A stretch of DNA of 64,000 nt from JACNIZ01 sp964344765. GTDB taxonomy: Bacteria > Planctomycetota > UBA1135. Location of the stretch: positions 1-64,000 of the forward strand of contig CAYFOM010000017.1 of assembly GCA_964344765.1 (NCBI GenBank), in the 5' to 3' direction. Below, piece by piece: positions 9,392-16,832 of the stretch (positions are counted from its first letter, which is position 1; every line of letters begins with the position of its first letter). The notes below the pieces were generated by a model, which saw nothing but the letters and a program-made list of their open reading frames with translations, was not told the origin of the DNA and did not search any database. The position numbers and the translations under genes are program-made.

Positions 9392-10159
9392 ATGCCCCTT
9401 GTCATTTCCGTCGCCGGCTCCGACCCGGGGCGCGGTGCCGGATTGCAAATGGACGCCCGCGCCTGCTGGCGCTTGGGCGTGCAATTCCGCGGCGTGGTCG
9501 CCGTCGACACGGTGCAAGATGACGACGGACTGCATTCGGTCACACCGCGAGATCCGCAGTGGGTGGCTGATGAATTGCGTGCTTCGTTAGAGACCGCGAA
9601 TTCGTTGGCTAACTCTTCCGCTGATTCATCGGATGGTGTGGCAATCAAAACGGGCGCACTAGGAAATGCTGAAATAATTGAAGCCATTGCCGCTGAGCTG
9701 AGCCGCTTCCGTGAATGCAATGATCGACCTCTGCCATTGGTGATCGATCCTGTTCGGGCGGCTACCAAAGACTTGGGCGCTCAATTGTTAGACGCATCTG
9801 GGTGGGGATCAATGAAGCAAAATTTGTTTCCATTGGCAACCATCGTCACACCGAACACGATCGAATATGGTGACGGCAGCGAGTATCAAAACTGCGCCAG
9901 CGTTTTCTTAAAAGGAGGGCATCGACTGACTAAGAATTGCACTTCGGTGCGCGATGAACTTTGGATTGATGACAAGTTAGCGCATACCGTGCTCAAACCC
10001 CGCATTAAGAACGGCGCCGATTTACATGGAACTGGTTGTGCTTTATCCACTGCGATTGCAGTAGGGTTGGCAGGCAATCTGAATCGCGTGGATGCGGTTG
10101 AAAAAGCTTCGCGGTTAATGAGCGATTGGATCGCTGCGGCTAATGGGAATCTGCTTTAA
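9392..10159 (+). CDS. ThiD-like hydroxymethylpyrimidine (phosphate) kinase
   Basis: 255 residues, ribokinase-like fold. ThiD phosphorylates HMP and HMP-phosphate in thiamine synthesis. Visible blocks are the substrate loop VISVAGSDPGRGAGLQMD (4-21), IDPVRAAT, FLKGGH and the anion-hole motif LHGTGCALSTAIA near the C-terminus. The usual AQNT block after the first helix is replaced by VQDDDG, so substrate preference may differ from classical ThiD; pyridoxal kinase is a less likely alternative. The start is 2 bp after the fabI stop. No other thiamine gene is in the window. The 3' end faces the dNTPase gene with 3 bp between. Confidence 0.8.
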   Translation: MPLVISVAGSDPGRGAGLQMDARACWRLGVQFRGVVAVDTVQDDDGLHSVTPRDPQWVADELRASLETANSLANSSADSSDGVAIKTGALGNAEIIEAIAAELSRFRECNDRPLPLVIDPVRAATKDLGAQLLDASGWGSMKQNLFPLATIVTPNTIEYGDGSEYQNCASVFLKGGHRLTKNCTSVRDELWIDDKLAHTVLKPRIKNGADLHGTGCALSTAIAVGLAGNLNRVDAVEKASRLMSDWIAAANGNLL

Positions 10160-10162
10160 CTT

Positions 10163-11299
10163 TTAGTAACTCGGCAACACACCGCACTCACGCGCGAACT
10201 TGTCGATGTAGCGGTCGGTCATGCCGGCTAGGAAATCACAGATTGCGCGTTCCGGTGTATCGGCGGTTTCGAAGAAACGCTTCGGGACTGCTGCTTGGTG
10301 CTTGACCAAGTAGTGGTATAGGTGTTCGAGCAAGTCGGTGGAGCGGCGCACGTGCCAGTTGATCTCCTCGCGGAAGTACATGTGCTCGTACAGATAGTGG
10401 TGCAGGTCAGCGACCATCGATTTGAACTCGGCCGAATGACCGATTAAGCGCTGGTCCGCACATTGAGCCTGACGAGAATCGGCCGGTTGATGTTCGGCCA
10501 AGCGGCGCTCCGATTCGGTGCGGATGTCGGCAATGGTCAGCCCAAGCAACTCATTTGCCGCGCGCTGCCAGAACATGCTGTCGCGACTCTTATCCGGATG
10601 GCGTTTCTTCGCAGCCTTTACCGCCAAGTCCCACAGCGCCAAATCTTCGGCCATTTTTTCCGGATCGATGATGCCCTCACGAATGCCATCGTCGACGTCG
10701 TGGTAGTGGTAAGCAGTCGAATCGGCTAGGTCGACCAATTGGGCTTCCAACATCGGGAAGCGCAGCACTTCACCAGTAGTCGGATCCTCCGCCTTCTGAT
10801 GTTTGCGCAGACAGCTCTGCACTTCCAGCGTCAAATTCAAACCACGGTACTCGGGGCTTCGCCGCTCCAACGTATTCACCACTCGCTGCGATTGGCGGTT
10901 GTGATCAAACCCGCCAAAGTCCTTCATGCACCTATCCAGCGCCACCTCACCCGAGTGCCCATAAGGTGGATGGCCCAAGTCATGCGACAACGCAATCGCC
11001 TCGCACAGCGGCTCATTCAAACTCAACGCGCTGGCCAACGACCGCGAAACCTGATGCACCTCCAGCGAATGCGTCATTCGCGTGCGTTGATTGTCGCCGA
11101 CGTGATTGATGAAGACCTGCGTCTTGTACATCAAGCGCCGAAACGACGAGCAATGAATGATGCGGTCTCGGTCGCGCTCGTAGCGCGTGCGCCAGTCATC
11201 GGGGAGTTCGTCGAAGCTGCGACCCTGCGATTGAGCCGACTTGGCGGCGGCCGGATGCAGGTGCTGAAGTTCCCACTCCTCTTTCTGGAGGCGGTTCAT
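10163..11299 (-). CDS. dGTPase-like dNTP triphosphohydrolase (HD domain)
   Basis: 378 residues. The family hydrolyses dNTPs to deoxynucleosides and triphosphate. The N-terminus has DRDRIIHCSSFRRLMYKTQV. The metal-binding HD-domain residues lie in TRMTHSLEVHQVSRSLA and SHDLGHPPYGHSGE, and a third conserved Asp in LVDLADSTAYHYHDVDD. Length and motifs match the short Dgt-like group rather than the longer E. coli Dgt. The ATG is 8 nt downstream of TATCCT with no ribosome site. It stands alone, convergent with thiD and divergent from aroF. Confidence 0.9.
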   Translation of the reverse strand: MNRLQKEEWELQHLHPAAAKSAQSQGRSFDELPDDWRTRYERDRDRIIHCSSFRRLMYKTQVFINHVGDNQRTRMTHSLEVHQVSRSLASALSLNEPLCEAIALSHDLGHPPYGHSGEVALDRCMKDFGGFDHNRQSQRVVNTLERRSPEYRGLNLTLEVQSCLRKHQKAEDPTTGEVLRFPMLEAQLVDLADSTAYHYHDVDDGIREGIIDPEKMAEDLALWDLAVKAAKKRHPDKSRDSMFWQRAANELLGLTIADIRTESERRLAEHQPADSRQAQCADQRLIGHSAEFKSMVADLHHYLYEHMYFREEINWHVRRSTDLLEHLYHYLVKHQAAVPKRFFETADTPERAICDFLAGMTDRYIDKFARECGVLPSY

Positions 11300-11307
11300 G
11301 GGCTAAA

Positions 11308-11313
11308 AGGATA
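11308..11313 (-). promoter_or_regulatory. -10-like hexamer TATCCT for the dNTPase gene
   Basis: Minus-strand GTTATCCTTTTAGCCC then ATG: eight bases separate the hexamer from the start codon. No Shine-Dalgarno sequence. Confidence 0.4.
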
Positions 11314-11462
11314 ACGAGAGGGTGAAATTTGGGGGTTCTCGATCAACGAATCGGGGAAATCGTGGCTGGTGGGATTGACCAAAAAGCCGCGGAAAACTAA
11401 CATTTTGCGCCATTTTCGCCGAAGCCCACCGACCCGGTGGGAAAGCGGAGATCCACAGACCC

Positions 11463-12548
11463 TTGCATCTGCTCATCGACCACCAACAAGGCGCAGCGGC
11501 CGAAAAACGCACGGTTGCACGCATTTTGGCCTGGGCAGAAGCTCGTGGCTGGAGTGGATTGCGCATCGTCGAGCCGCGCGGAGCCGGTGAACAAATGGAT
11601 CGGGTCATGTCGATCAAAGGCATTCCCGCCGCCGACACGGACGTCGCCCGCGAAGAACTGGGGGATTTAGAAGGGGTAGTCGCCGTCTCTATCGAGAACG
11701 AGCCACTCTTCAAAGTCGTGGACAGCAGTCAAACGCAGTCCCAGGTCACCCTAGAAGACGGAAAATTCGGCGAAGGTTACACCTCTTTGATCGCCGGACC
11801 GTGCTCGGTCGAAGACCAAGAGTCGCTGCTCAAGCTCGCGATCGAACTCAAGGATTGCGGCGCAACTGCTTTGCGGGCAGGAGCTTACAAGCCGCGCACC
11901 TCGCCGTATTCCTTCCCTGGCCAAGGCCCCGCCGGCCTCGAAATCCTGACCGAAGTTTCGCGCCAGGTCGACCTACCGATCGTCACCGAAGTCCTCGACC
12001 CCGCCGACGTCGCCCTGGTCGCCGAGCACGCCGCGATGCTGCAAATCGGCTCGCGCAACATGTCCAACGGCGCCCTGCTGCGCGAAGCCGGCGCCGCCAA
12101 CCGGCCGGTGCTGCTGAAGCGCGGCATGAGCGCGACCATCAGCGAGTTCCTGCAAGCCGCCGAATACCTCGCCGACGCCGGCTGCAGCCAGATCGTCCTA
12201 TGCGAGCGAGGTTTGCGCCACTTCGATCACGAGCTGCGCAACTTACTCGACCTTTCGGCGGTGCCGCTGCTCAAGCAACGCACCCACATGCCGGTGGTCG
12301 TCGATCCTTCCCACGGAACCGGGCGCGCAGACCTAGTTCCCACTATGATGGTGGCCGCTGCCGCCGCAGGTGCCGATGGTTTACTGGTCGAGGTTCACGC
12401 TAACCCGCCACAATCCGTATCCGACGCCCACCAAACCATTTCCGTACCGTCATTCCGTACCGCCGCCGAAACTGTATCGGCGGTGCTTCAGGCTACCGGC
12501 CGTCAAATGGCCGCATGCCGCAACCAGACTTCATTAGCCCACTCTTAA
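11463..12548 (+). CDS. aroF: 3-deoxy-7-phosphoheptulonate (DAHP) synthase, type I beta
   Basis: 361 residues. It condenses PEP and erythrose 4-phosphate, the first step of the shikimate pathway. A ferredoxin-like N-terminal extension (about 1-90, containing DRVMSIKGIPAAD) of the kind that mediates feedback control in Thermotoga-type enzymes precedes the barrel. Barrel motifs are AGPCSVE, GAYKPRTSPYSFPGQG, QIGSRNMSNGALLREAG and VVDPSHGTGRADLVP. The start is a TTG preceded by a GGAAAGCGGAG purine stretch. It is followed after 3 bp by tpiA and heads the long plus-strand run to coaC. The symbol is by function; aroG would also be used. Confidence 0.93.
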   Translation: MHLLIDHQQGAAAEKRTVARILAWAEARGWSGLRIVEPRGAGEQMDRVMSIKGIPAADTDVAREELGDLEGVVAVSIENEPLFKVVDSSQTQSQVTLEDGKFGEGYTSLIAGPCSVEDQESLLKLAIELKDCGATALRAGAYKPRTSPYSFPGQGPAGLEILTEVSRQVDLPIVTEVLDPADVALVAEHAAMLQIGSRNMSNGALLREAGAANRPVLLKRGMSATISEFLQAAEYLADAGCSQIVLCERGLRHFDHELRNLLDLSAVPLLKQRTHMPVVVDPSHGTGRADLVPTMMVAAAAAGADGLLVEVHANPPQSVSDAHQTISVPSFRTAAETVSAVLQATGRQMAACRNQTSLAHS

Positions 12549-12551
12549 GCC

Positions 12552-13325
12552 ATGGCCCGAACCCCCGTCATTGCTGGCAACTGGAAAATGCATCTGACCA
12601 AGCGCAAGGCTTCCGCCTTAGCGCGCGACGTCGCCGCTGCTCAGGGAATGAGCACGCACCGCGACTCGATTGTCTTCCCGACCTACGTGCACCTCGATCA
12701 CGTGCGCCGCAACCTCAAGGGCAGTAACGTCGCTCTTGGCGCGCAAAATTGCTGGCACAAAAAGGAAGGTGCATTCACCGGCGAAATCAGCCCGTACATG
12801 CTGCGCGACATGGGCGTGCAGGTCGTGCTGCTTGGTCACTCCGAGCGTCGTCATGTCATCGGTGAATCCGATGCGCTGATCGCCGACAAGGTCAAGTTGG
12901 CGCTGAAGGCTAAGTTGGAAGTCATGCTTTGCGTCGGCGAGAAGATCGAAGAGCGCGAAGCCGGCCTGACCTTCGAGGTTTTGGCCCGTCAAATCAAAGC
13001 ACTGAAGGTGGTCAAGCCCGCGCTGGCCGGCAAAGTGTCGCTGGCTTACGAGCCGGTTTGGGCAATCGGCACCGGCAAGGTTGCCACGCCCGAAATCGCG
13101 CAGGAAGCCCACGCTGAGTGCCGTCGCCAAGTTGCGGCGAATCTCGGCGATGAAGTTGCCGCCACCATGCCCATCCTTTACGGCGGTTCGATGAACGGCG
13201 ACAACGCTGCCGAACTGCTGGCCCAGCCCGACGTCGACGGCGGCTTGGTGGGTGGTGCATCGCTGAGCATCGAAAAGTTCGCCCCGATCATGAATGCGGT
13301 GCCGGAGGGCGTCGCCAACGCATAA
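12552..13325 (+). CDS. tpiA: Triose-phosphate isomerase
   Basis: 257 residues, the standard length. It interconverts DHAP and glyceraldehyde 3-phosphate. All landmarks are present: GNWKMH with the active-site Asn and Lys at 11-14, the catalytic His in LLGHSERRH, and the catalytic Glu plus flexible loop in YEPVWAIGTGK; the phosphate-binding block YGGSMNGDN follows. It lies between aroF (3 bp upstream) and secG (34 bp downstream, where a small CCGAG-CTCG-CTCGG hairpin occurs). The tpiA-secG order is common in bacteria. Its product also links to the DHAP expected from the aldolase at 51541-53505. Confidence 0.98.
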   Translation: MARTPVIAGNWKMHLTKRKASALARDVAAAQGMSTHRDSIVFPTYVHLDHVRRNLKGSNVALGAQNCWHKKEGAFTGEISPYMLRDMGVQVVLLGHSERRHVIGESDALIADKVKLALKAKLEVMLCVGEKIEEREAGLTFEVLARQIKALKVVKPALAGKVSLAYEPVWAIGTGKVATPEIAQEAHAECRRQVAANLGDEVAATMPILYGGSMNGDNAAELLAQPDVDGGLVGGASLSIEKFAPIMNAVPEGVANA

Positions 13326-13359
13326 AACCGAGCTCGCTCGGACCTAACCACGTCACATC

Positions 13360-13695
13360 ATGGAGTTCCTTCTCTACACCATTTTCTTCGTCTCGGCGCT
13401 GCTGCTGATCCTGATCATCCTTCTGCAAGAAGGTAAGGGCGGCGGTCTGTCCGACGCCTTCGGTGGAGCCGGCGCCGCAACTTTCGGCGTGCGCTCCGGC
13501 GGCATCAGCCGCTTCACCTTCATCGTCTTCGGCGTGTTCATGCTGTCGGCGATGGCGCTGCACTGGAGCTCGCCCGATTCTCTCGACAACTCGGTCATGC
13601 AGGGAACTCCTGAAGCCGAGCAAAACACTCTTGGTACCGATCCGGTCGATACCCCGCCGGCAGGCGCTGGAGCTCCGGCTCCGGATGGCGAATAA
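13360..13695 (+). CDS. secG: Preprotein translocase subunit SecG
   Basis: 111 residues. SecG is the small accessory subunit of the SecYEG channel. Two membrane helices (about 3-22 and 50-68) flank the conserved cytoplasmic loop LLQEGKGGGLSDAFGG. The C-terminal tail, rich in Pro, Ala and Gly, is longer than in E. coli. Position directly after tpiA supports the call. Confidence 0.92.
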   Translation: MEFLLYTIFFVSALLLILIILLQEGKGGGLSDAFGGAGAATFGVRSGGISRFTFIVFGVFMLSAMALHWSSPDSLDNSVMQGTPEAEQNTLGTDPVDTPPAGAGAPAPDGE

Positions 13696-13730
13696 CGTCG
13701 ACCTTTTGTTGAGCAGATTGATCTAAGCCG

Positions 13731-14342
13731 ATGACCTCCGCCGAAGACCGCGCCATTGAACTCCTGCGCGAAACCGAAGCCCTGCTTGAGGGCGACTTCC
13801 TGCTGTCATCCGGTCGCTATGCACAAAAGTACGTGCAATGCGCTCAGTTGCTGCAGTACCCGGACAAAGCCGGCGAAGTCTGCCAAATGTTGGCAGCACG
13901 GATCAAAGAAACCGCCGGAAACGAGCGGCCATACGACGTGGTGGTCGGGCCGGCGATGGGTGCGGTGACGATGGGTTACGAGTTGGCGCGCGCAATGGGC
14001 GTGCGCGGCATTTTTGCCGAACGCAAAGCCGAAGGTGGCTTCCAGTTGCGCCGCGGCTTTGCCGTGCGTCCGGAAGAACGAGTGCTGGTGGCCGAAGACG
14101 TGGTGACCACCGGCGGCTCGGTGAAGGAAGTGCTGGAAATGCTGAAAGAAGCCGGCGTCACGCAAATGGCGGTTGCTTCGTTGGTGAATCGCAGCGGCGT
14201 CGATAACCCGTTTGGTGACGGCGTCGATTACTTCCCGCTGATGAAATTGGAGATCCCGTCGTGGGATCCGTCGGAATTGCCGGCCGATCACGCCGGCCTG
14301 GCGCGCGCTGTCAAACCAGGCAGCCGCCCGACTGCGACATGA
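13731..14342 (+). CDS. pyrE: Orotate phosphoribosyltransferase
   Basis: 203 residues. It transfers phosphoribosyl from PRPP to orotate in de novo pyrimidine synthesis. The type I PRTase motif VLVAEDVVTTGGS binds PRPP; FLLSSGRYAQKYVQC near the N-terminus and FAERKAEGGFQLRRGF are typical of PyrE. The stop codon overlaps the yicC start (ATGA), indicating translational coupling. No pyrF or other pyr gene is adjacent. Confidence 0.95.
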   Translation: MTSAEDRAIELLRETEALLEGDFLLSSGRYAQKYVQCAQLLQYPDKAGEVCQMLAARIKETAGNERPYDVVVGPAMGAVTMGYELARAMGVRGIFAERKAEGGFQLRRGFAVRPEERVLVAEDVVTTGGSVKEVLEMLKEAGVTQMAVASLVNRSGVDNPFGDGVDYFPLMKLEIPSWDPSELPADHAGLARAVKPGSRPTAT

Positions 14343-15280
14343 GCAAAACAACTCTAGGCACGCTGCACAGCATGACCGGTTACGGTCGCGGCAGTGCGGC
14401 CAACAAACACGCCGCTGCCGAAATCGAACTGCGTTCGGTCAACGGCAAAGGCTTAAACCTAAAGCTCAAGCTGCCGCCGGATCGCGGCGAGTTGGAATCG
14501 GCGCTGGAGGCGCGCGTGCGCAAGTTGGTGGCGCGCGGTTCGGTGCAGGGCTTCGTGCGCTTGCGTTTGCTGAGTCAGTCGTCGCATTCGATCGACGTGA
14601 AGGCGGTGCAGCAGCACTTGAAGGAGTGGCGCAAACTGGCGAAGGAGTTGGGCATGGACAGTGCCGATCCGACCATCGCCGAGCTGTTGGCCATGCCCGG
14701 TTCGTACTCCGCCGATGAAGAAACCGCGGTGATTACGCGTGCGGTGCAAAAGGCGGCGGTCGACGCGATGGATGATGCGTTGAAGGCGTTGTTGGAAGCG
14801 CGTCGCGTCGAAGGTGCTCGTTTGGGCAAGGAGTTGCTGCGCTTGTGGAAGCAGTTGCGCACTGCGTTGAACAAAGCGCGTCGACGTGTGCCGAAGGCGA
14901 TTGCTGAGGCGCAGAAGGTGATGCAGACTCGCGTTGAGTCGGCGTTGCAGAATGCCGGTTTTGATACCGCCTCGGGTAAAGGGTCGAGCAATCCGAAGTC
15001 GACCACGCAGTTGGATTTGGCGCGTGAGTTGGTCATCTTGGCCGATCGCGCCGACGTGCAAGAAGAGATCGCTCGATTGGATATCCACCTCGAGCGCTTC
15101 ACCGCGTTGCTGGAGCAAGGCGGCGCCGTCGCCCGCGAGTTGGAATTCTTGTTGCAGGAGATCCATCGCGAAATCACCACTCTCGGCAACAAGTCCGCCG
15201 ACGCCACCCTTTCTCAGCATGTGGTCACGATGAAGTTGGTGGCCGGTCAGTTGAAAGAGCAGGTGCTGAACCTTGAGTAA
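14339..15280 (+). CDS. yicC: YicC-family endoribonuclease
   Basis: 313 residues from the ATG that overlaps the pyrE stop; an upstream in-frame start at 14261 would lie inside pyrE and is not favoured. The N-terminal YicC domain begins with LHSMTGYGRGSA and contains ELRSVNGKGLNLKLKLP. The C-terminal DUF1732 region ends in ELEFLLQEIHREITTLGNKS and VVTMKLVAGQLKEQVLNLE, which is highly conserved. YicC is known as an endoribonuclease with roles in small-RNA turnover. The yicC-gmk pair is widespread; here the two genes overlap by 8 bp. Confidence 0.93.
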   Translation: MSKTTLGTLHSMTGYGRGSAANKHAAAEIELRSVNGKGLNLKLKLPPDRGELESALEARVRKLVARGSVQGFVRLRLLSQSSHSIDVKAVQQHLKEWRKLAKELGMDSADPTIAELLAMPGSYSADEETAVITRAVQKAAVDAMDDALKALLEARRVEGARLGKELLRLWKQLRTALNKARRRVPKAIAEAQKVMQTRVESALQNAGFDTASGKGSSNPKSTTQLDLARELVILADRADVQEEIARLDIHLERFTALLEQGGAVARELEFLLQEIHREITTLGNKSADATLSQHVVTMKLVAGQLKEQVLNLE

Positions 15281-15863
15281 TTCCAGTCCTTCCGGCGCTG
15301 CTGCGCCACGTTTGATTGTTGTTTCCGGTCCGACTGCCTCGGGCAAGTCGACGTTGTGGCGGCGGCTGGTGCAGCATCCGCAGGTGACTTTTTCGGTTTC
15401 GGCAACCACGCGCCAGCCGCGACCGGGCGAGGTCGATGGCAAGGATTACTTCTACGTTAGCGATGAGCGCTTTCAGCAGCTGATCGCGGCGGGGGAGTTG
15501 CTGGAGCACGCCAATGTGCACGGTTGTTTTTACGGCACCTTGCGCAGCGAGATTCAAAAAGCGTTTGCTGCCGGCTTGAGCGTAGTTTTGGAAATCGACG
15601 TGCAAGGCTTTGATCAACTGCGCCAATCGGATTTGCCGATGGTGTCGATTTTCGTCAACCCGCCGTCGCTGGAAGTGCTTGCGCAGCGTCTGCGCGACCG
15701 CAAATCCGAAACCGAAGAGCAGATGGCGCGGCGCTTATCAATCGTCGAAAAAGAAATGGCGCGCGCCAACGACTACGACCACGTGGTGGTCAACGACGAT
15801 CTGCAGGTTATGATCCAACAGGTGCACGACCTGCTTGGATTGGAAGTGCAGCCCCAGTCTTAA
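15273..15863 (+). CDS. gmk: Guanylate kinase
   Basis: 196 residues. It phosphorylates GMP to GDP. The P-loop GPTASGKST is at about 19-27; the GMP-binding region SVSATTRQPRPGEVDGKDY and the block VLEIDVQGFDQLR follow. The start is a TTG inside the last codons of yicC; no better start exists before the P-loop. In many bacteria rpoZ follows gmk, but here only 21 bp with a small GGCC-TTC-GGCC hairpin separate it from coaC. Confidence 0.95.
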   Translation: MSNSSPSGAAAPRLIVVSGPTASGKSTLWRRLVQHPQVTFSVSATTRQPRPGEVDGKDYFYVSDERFQQLIAAGELLEHANVHGCFYGTLRSEIQKAFAAGLSVVLEIDVQGFDQLRQSDLPMVSIFVNPPSLEVLAQRLRDRKSETEEQMARRLSIVEKEMARANDYDHVVVNDDLQVMIQQVHDLLGLEVQPQS

Positions 15864-15884
15864 CTCGGCCTTCGGCCTGAAATC

Positions 15885-16412
15885 ATGAGCGAAATTCTAC
15901 TCGGTGTTTCCGGTTCGGCAGCTTGCTTCAAAGCAGCTGCATTGGCTTCCGCTCTGGTTCAGCAAGGTCATGGAGTGACTGCGGTTTTGACCAATGCTGC
16001 GTCGAAGTTGGTGACGCCGCTGCAGTTTTCCTGTTTGACCGGCCGCCGCGCGTTGTGCGATGAATGGCAACCGGAAGATCCGGCCGGAATGGATCACATT
16101 CAACTCGCCCGCCGCGCCGACATTTTGATTGTGGCTCCATGCACCGCCGATCGCATCGGCGTATTCGCCAACGGACTTGCTCCCGATTTACTCGGTTCAC
16201 TGGCGCTGGCCTTCGAGCAATCCAAAAAGCGAATCTACGCCCCGGCAATGAACCCGGAAATGTGGAAGCACCCCGCAGTGCAACGCAACGTCGCCCAACT
16301 TAATGCAGACGGCTGGACCCAAATCGGCCCCGTCGCCGGCCGCACAGCATGTGAGGAAGAAGGCGCCGGTCGAATGGTTGAGATCGACGAAATTTTGGCG
16401 TTGCTCGGCTAA
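15885..16412 (+). CDS. coaC: Phosphopantothenoylcysteine decarboxylase (CoaC-type flavoprotein)
   Basis: 175 residues, the length of a stand-alone decarboxylase rather than a CoaBC fusion. It decarboxylates 4'-phosphopantothenoylcysteine in CoA synthesis using FMN. Visible are the flavin-binding GVSGSAACFKAAAL (8-21), the active-site His block MDHIQLARRADILIVAPCTA, PAMNPEMW, and the substrate-clamp Cys in GRTACEEEGAGRM. The CoaB half is encoded separately at 24496-25110. Last gene of the aroF-coaC run; convergent with the VOC gene. Confidence 0.9.
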   Translation: MSEILLGVSGSAACFKAAALASALVQQGHGVTAVLTNAASKLVTPLQFSCLTGRRALCDEWQPEDPAGMDHIQLARRADILIVAPCTADRIGVFANGLAPDLLGSLALAFEQSKKRIYAPAMNPEMWKHPAVQRNVAQLNADGWTQIGPVAGRTACEEEGAGRMVEIDEILALLG

Positions 16413-16419
16413 GTCGCCA

Positions 16420-16815
16420 CTAAACGCCCTCAAAGAAGTAGATGCGATTGCCTTCCGGATCTTCCACTTGGAAGTCGCGCACGCCCCAACTTTGAGTGGT
16501 GGGCTCGAAGCGGATGATGGCGCCGGCTTTGACGTACTCGGCGTGCAGCTCGTCGATGCCTTCCATCATGATTTGGTAGAAGGACATGCCGGTGTGACGG
16601 GAGTCGCCGCATTCGCAGACGCGTAGATGCAAGGTGACGTCGCCGCGGTTCATCAGCGCCAAGCCGAATTTTTCGCCTTCCCAATCATATTCGTGAAGGA
16701 ACTCAAGCTCGAAGCCGAGCACGTCGCGGTAATAGGGAATGGCTTTGGGCACGTCCGCAACCCAGACGTAGGGGATCGAGCCGATCAGGTGGGGTTTGGT
16801 GGCACCGGCGGGCAT
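16420..16815 (-). CDS. Glyoxalase/bleomycin-resistance (VOC) family protein
   Basis: 131 residues, a single VOC domain made of two beta-alpha-beta-beta-beta units. SIPYVWVADVPKAIPYYRDVLGFELEF opens the fold (quoted blocks: IPYVWVADVPKAIPYYRD, then LGFELEF) and DFQVEDPEGNRIYFFE closes it with the metal-ligand Glu. Substrate cannot be told: the family includes glyoxalases, dioxygenases and drug-binding proteins. It stands alone on the minus strand and diverges from the WG-repeat gene with only 17 bp between the starts. Confidence 0.82.
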   Translation of the reverse strand: MPAGATKPHLIGSIPYVWVADVPKAIPYYRDVLGFELEFLHEYDWEGEKFGLALMNRGDVTLHLRVCECGDSRHTGMSFYQIMMEGIDELHAEYVKAGAIIRFEPTTQSWGVRDFQVEDPEGNRIYFFEGV

Positions 16816-16820
16816 AGGGC

Positions 16821-16826
16821 TAGAAT
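16821..16826 (+). promoter_or_regulatory. -10-like hexamer TAGAAT for the WG-repeat gene
   Basis: GGCTAGAATGGCATA is followed directly by GTG-ATG-ATG: six bases from hexamer to GTG, nine to the first ATG. The hexamer sits in the 17-bp gap between divergent start codons. Confidence 0.5.
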
Positions 16827-16832
16827 GGCATA

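Noticed and set aside
13328..13341. CCGAG-CTCG-CTCGG hairpin after tpiA as a terminator
   Set aside because: Only a 5-bp stem and no T-tract; secG follows after 34 bp in the same run, so termination here is unlikely.
14261..14338. Longer N-terminus for YicC inside pyrE
   Set aside because: The conserved YicC start LHSMTGYGR follows closely after the ATG at 14339, and the ATGA overlap with the pyrE stop is typical for coupled genes.
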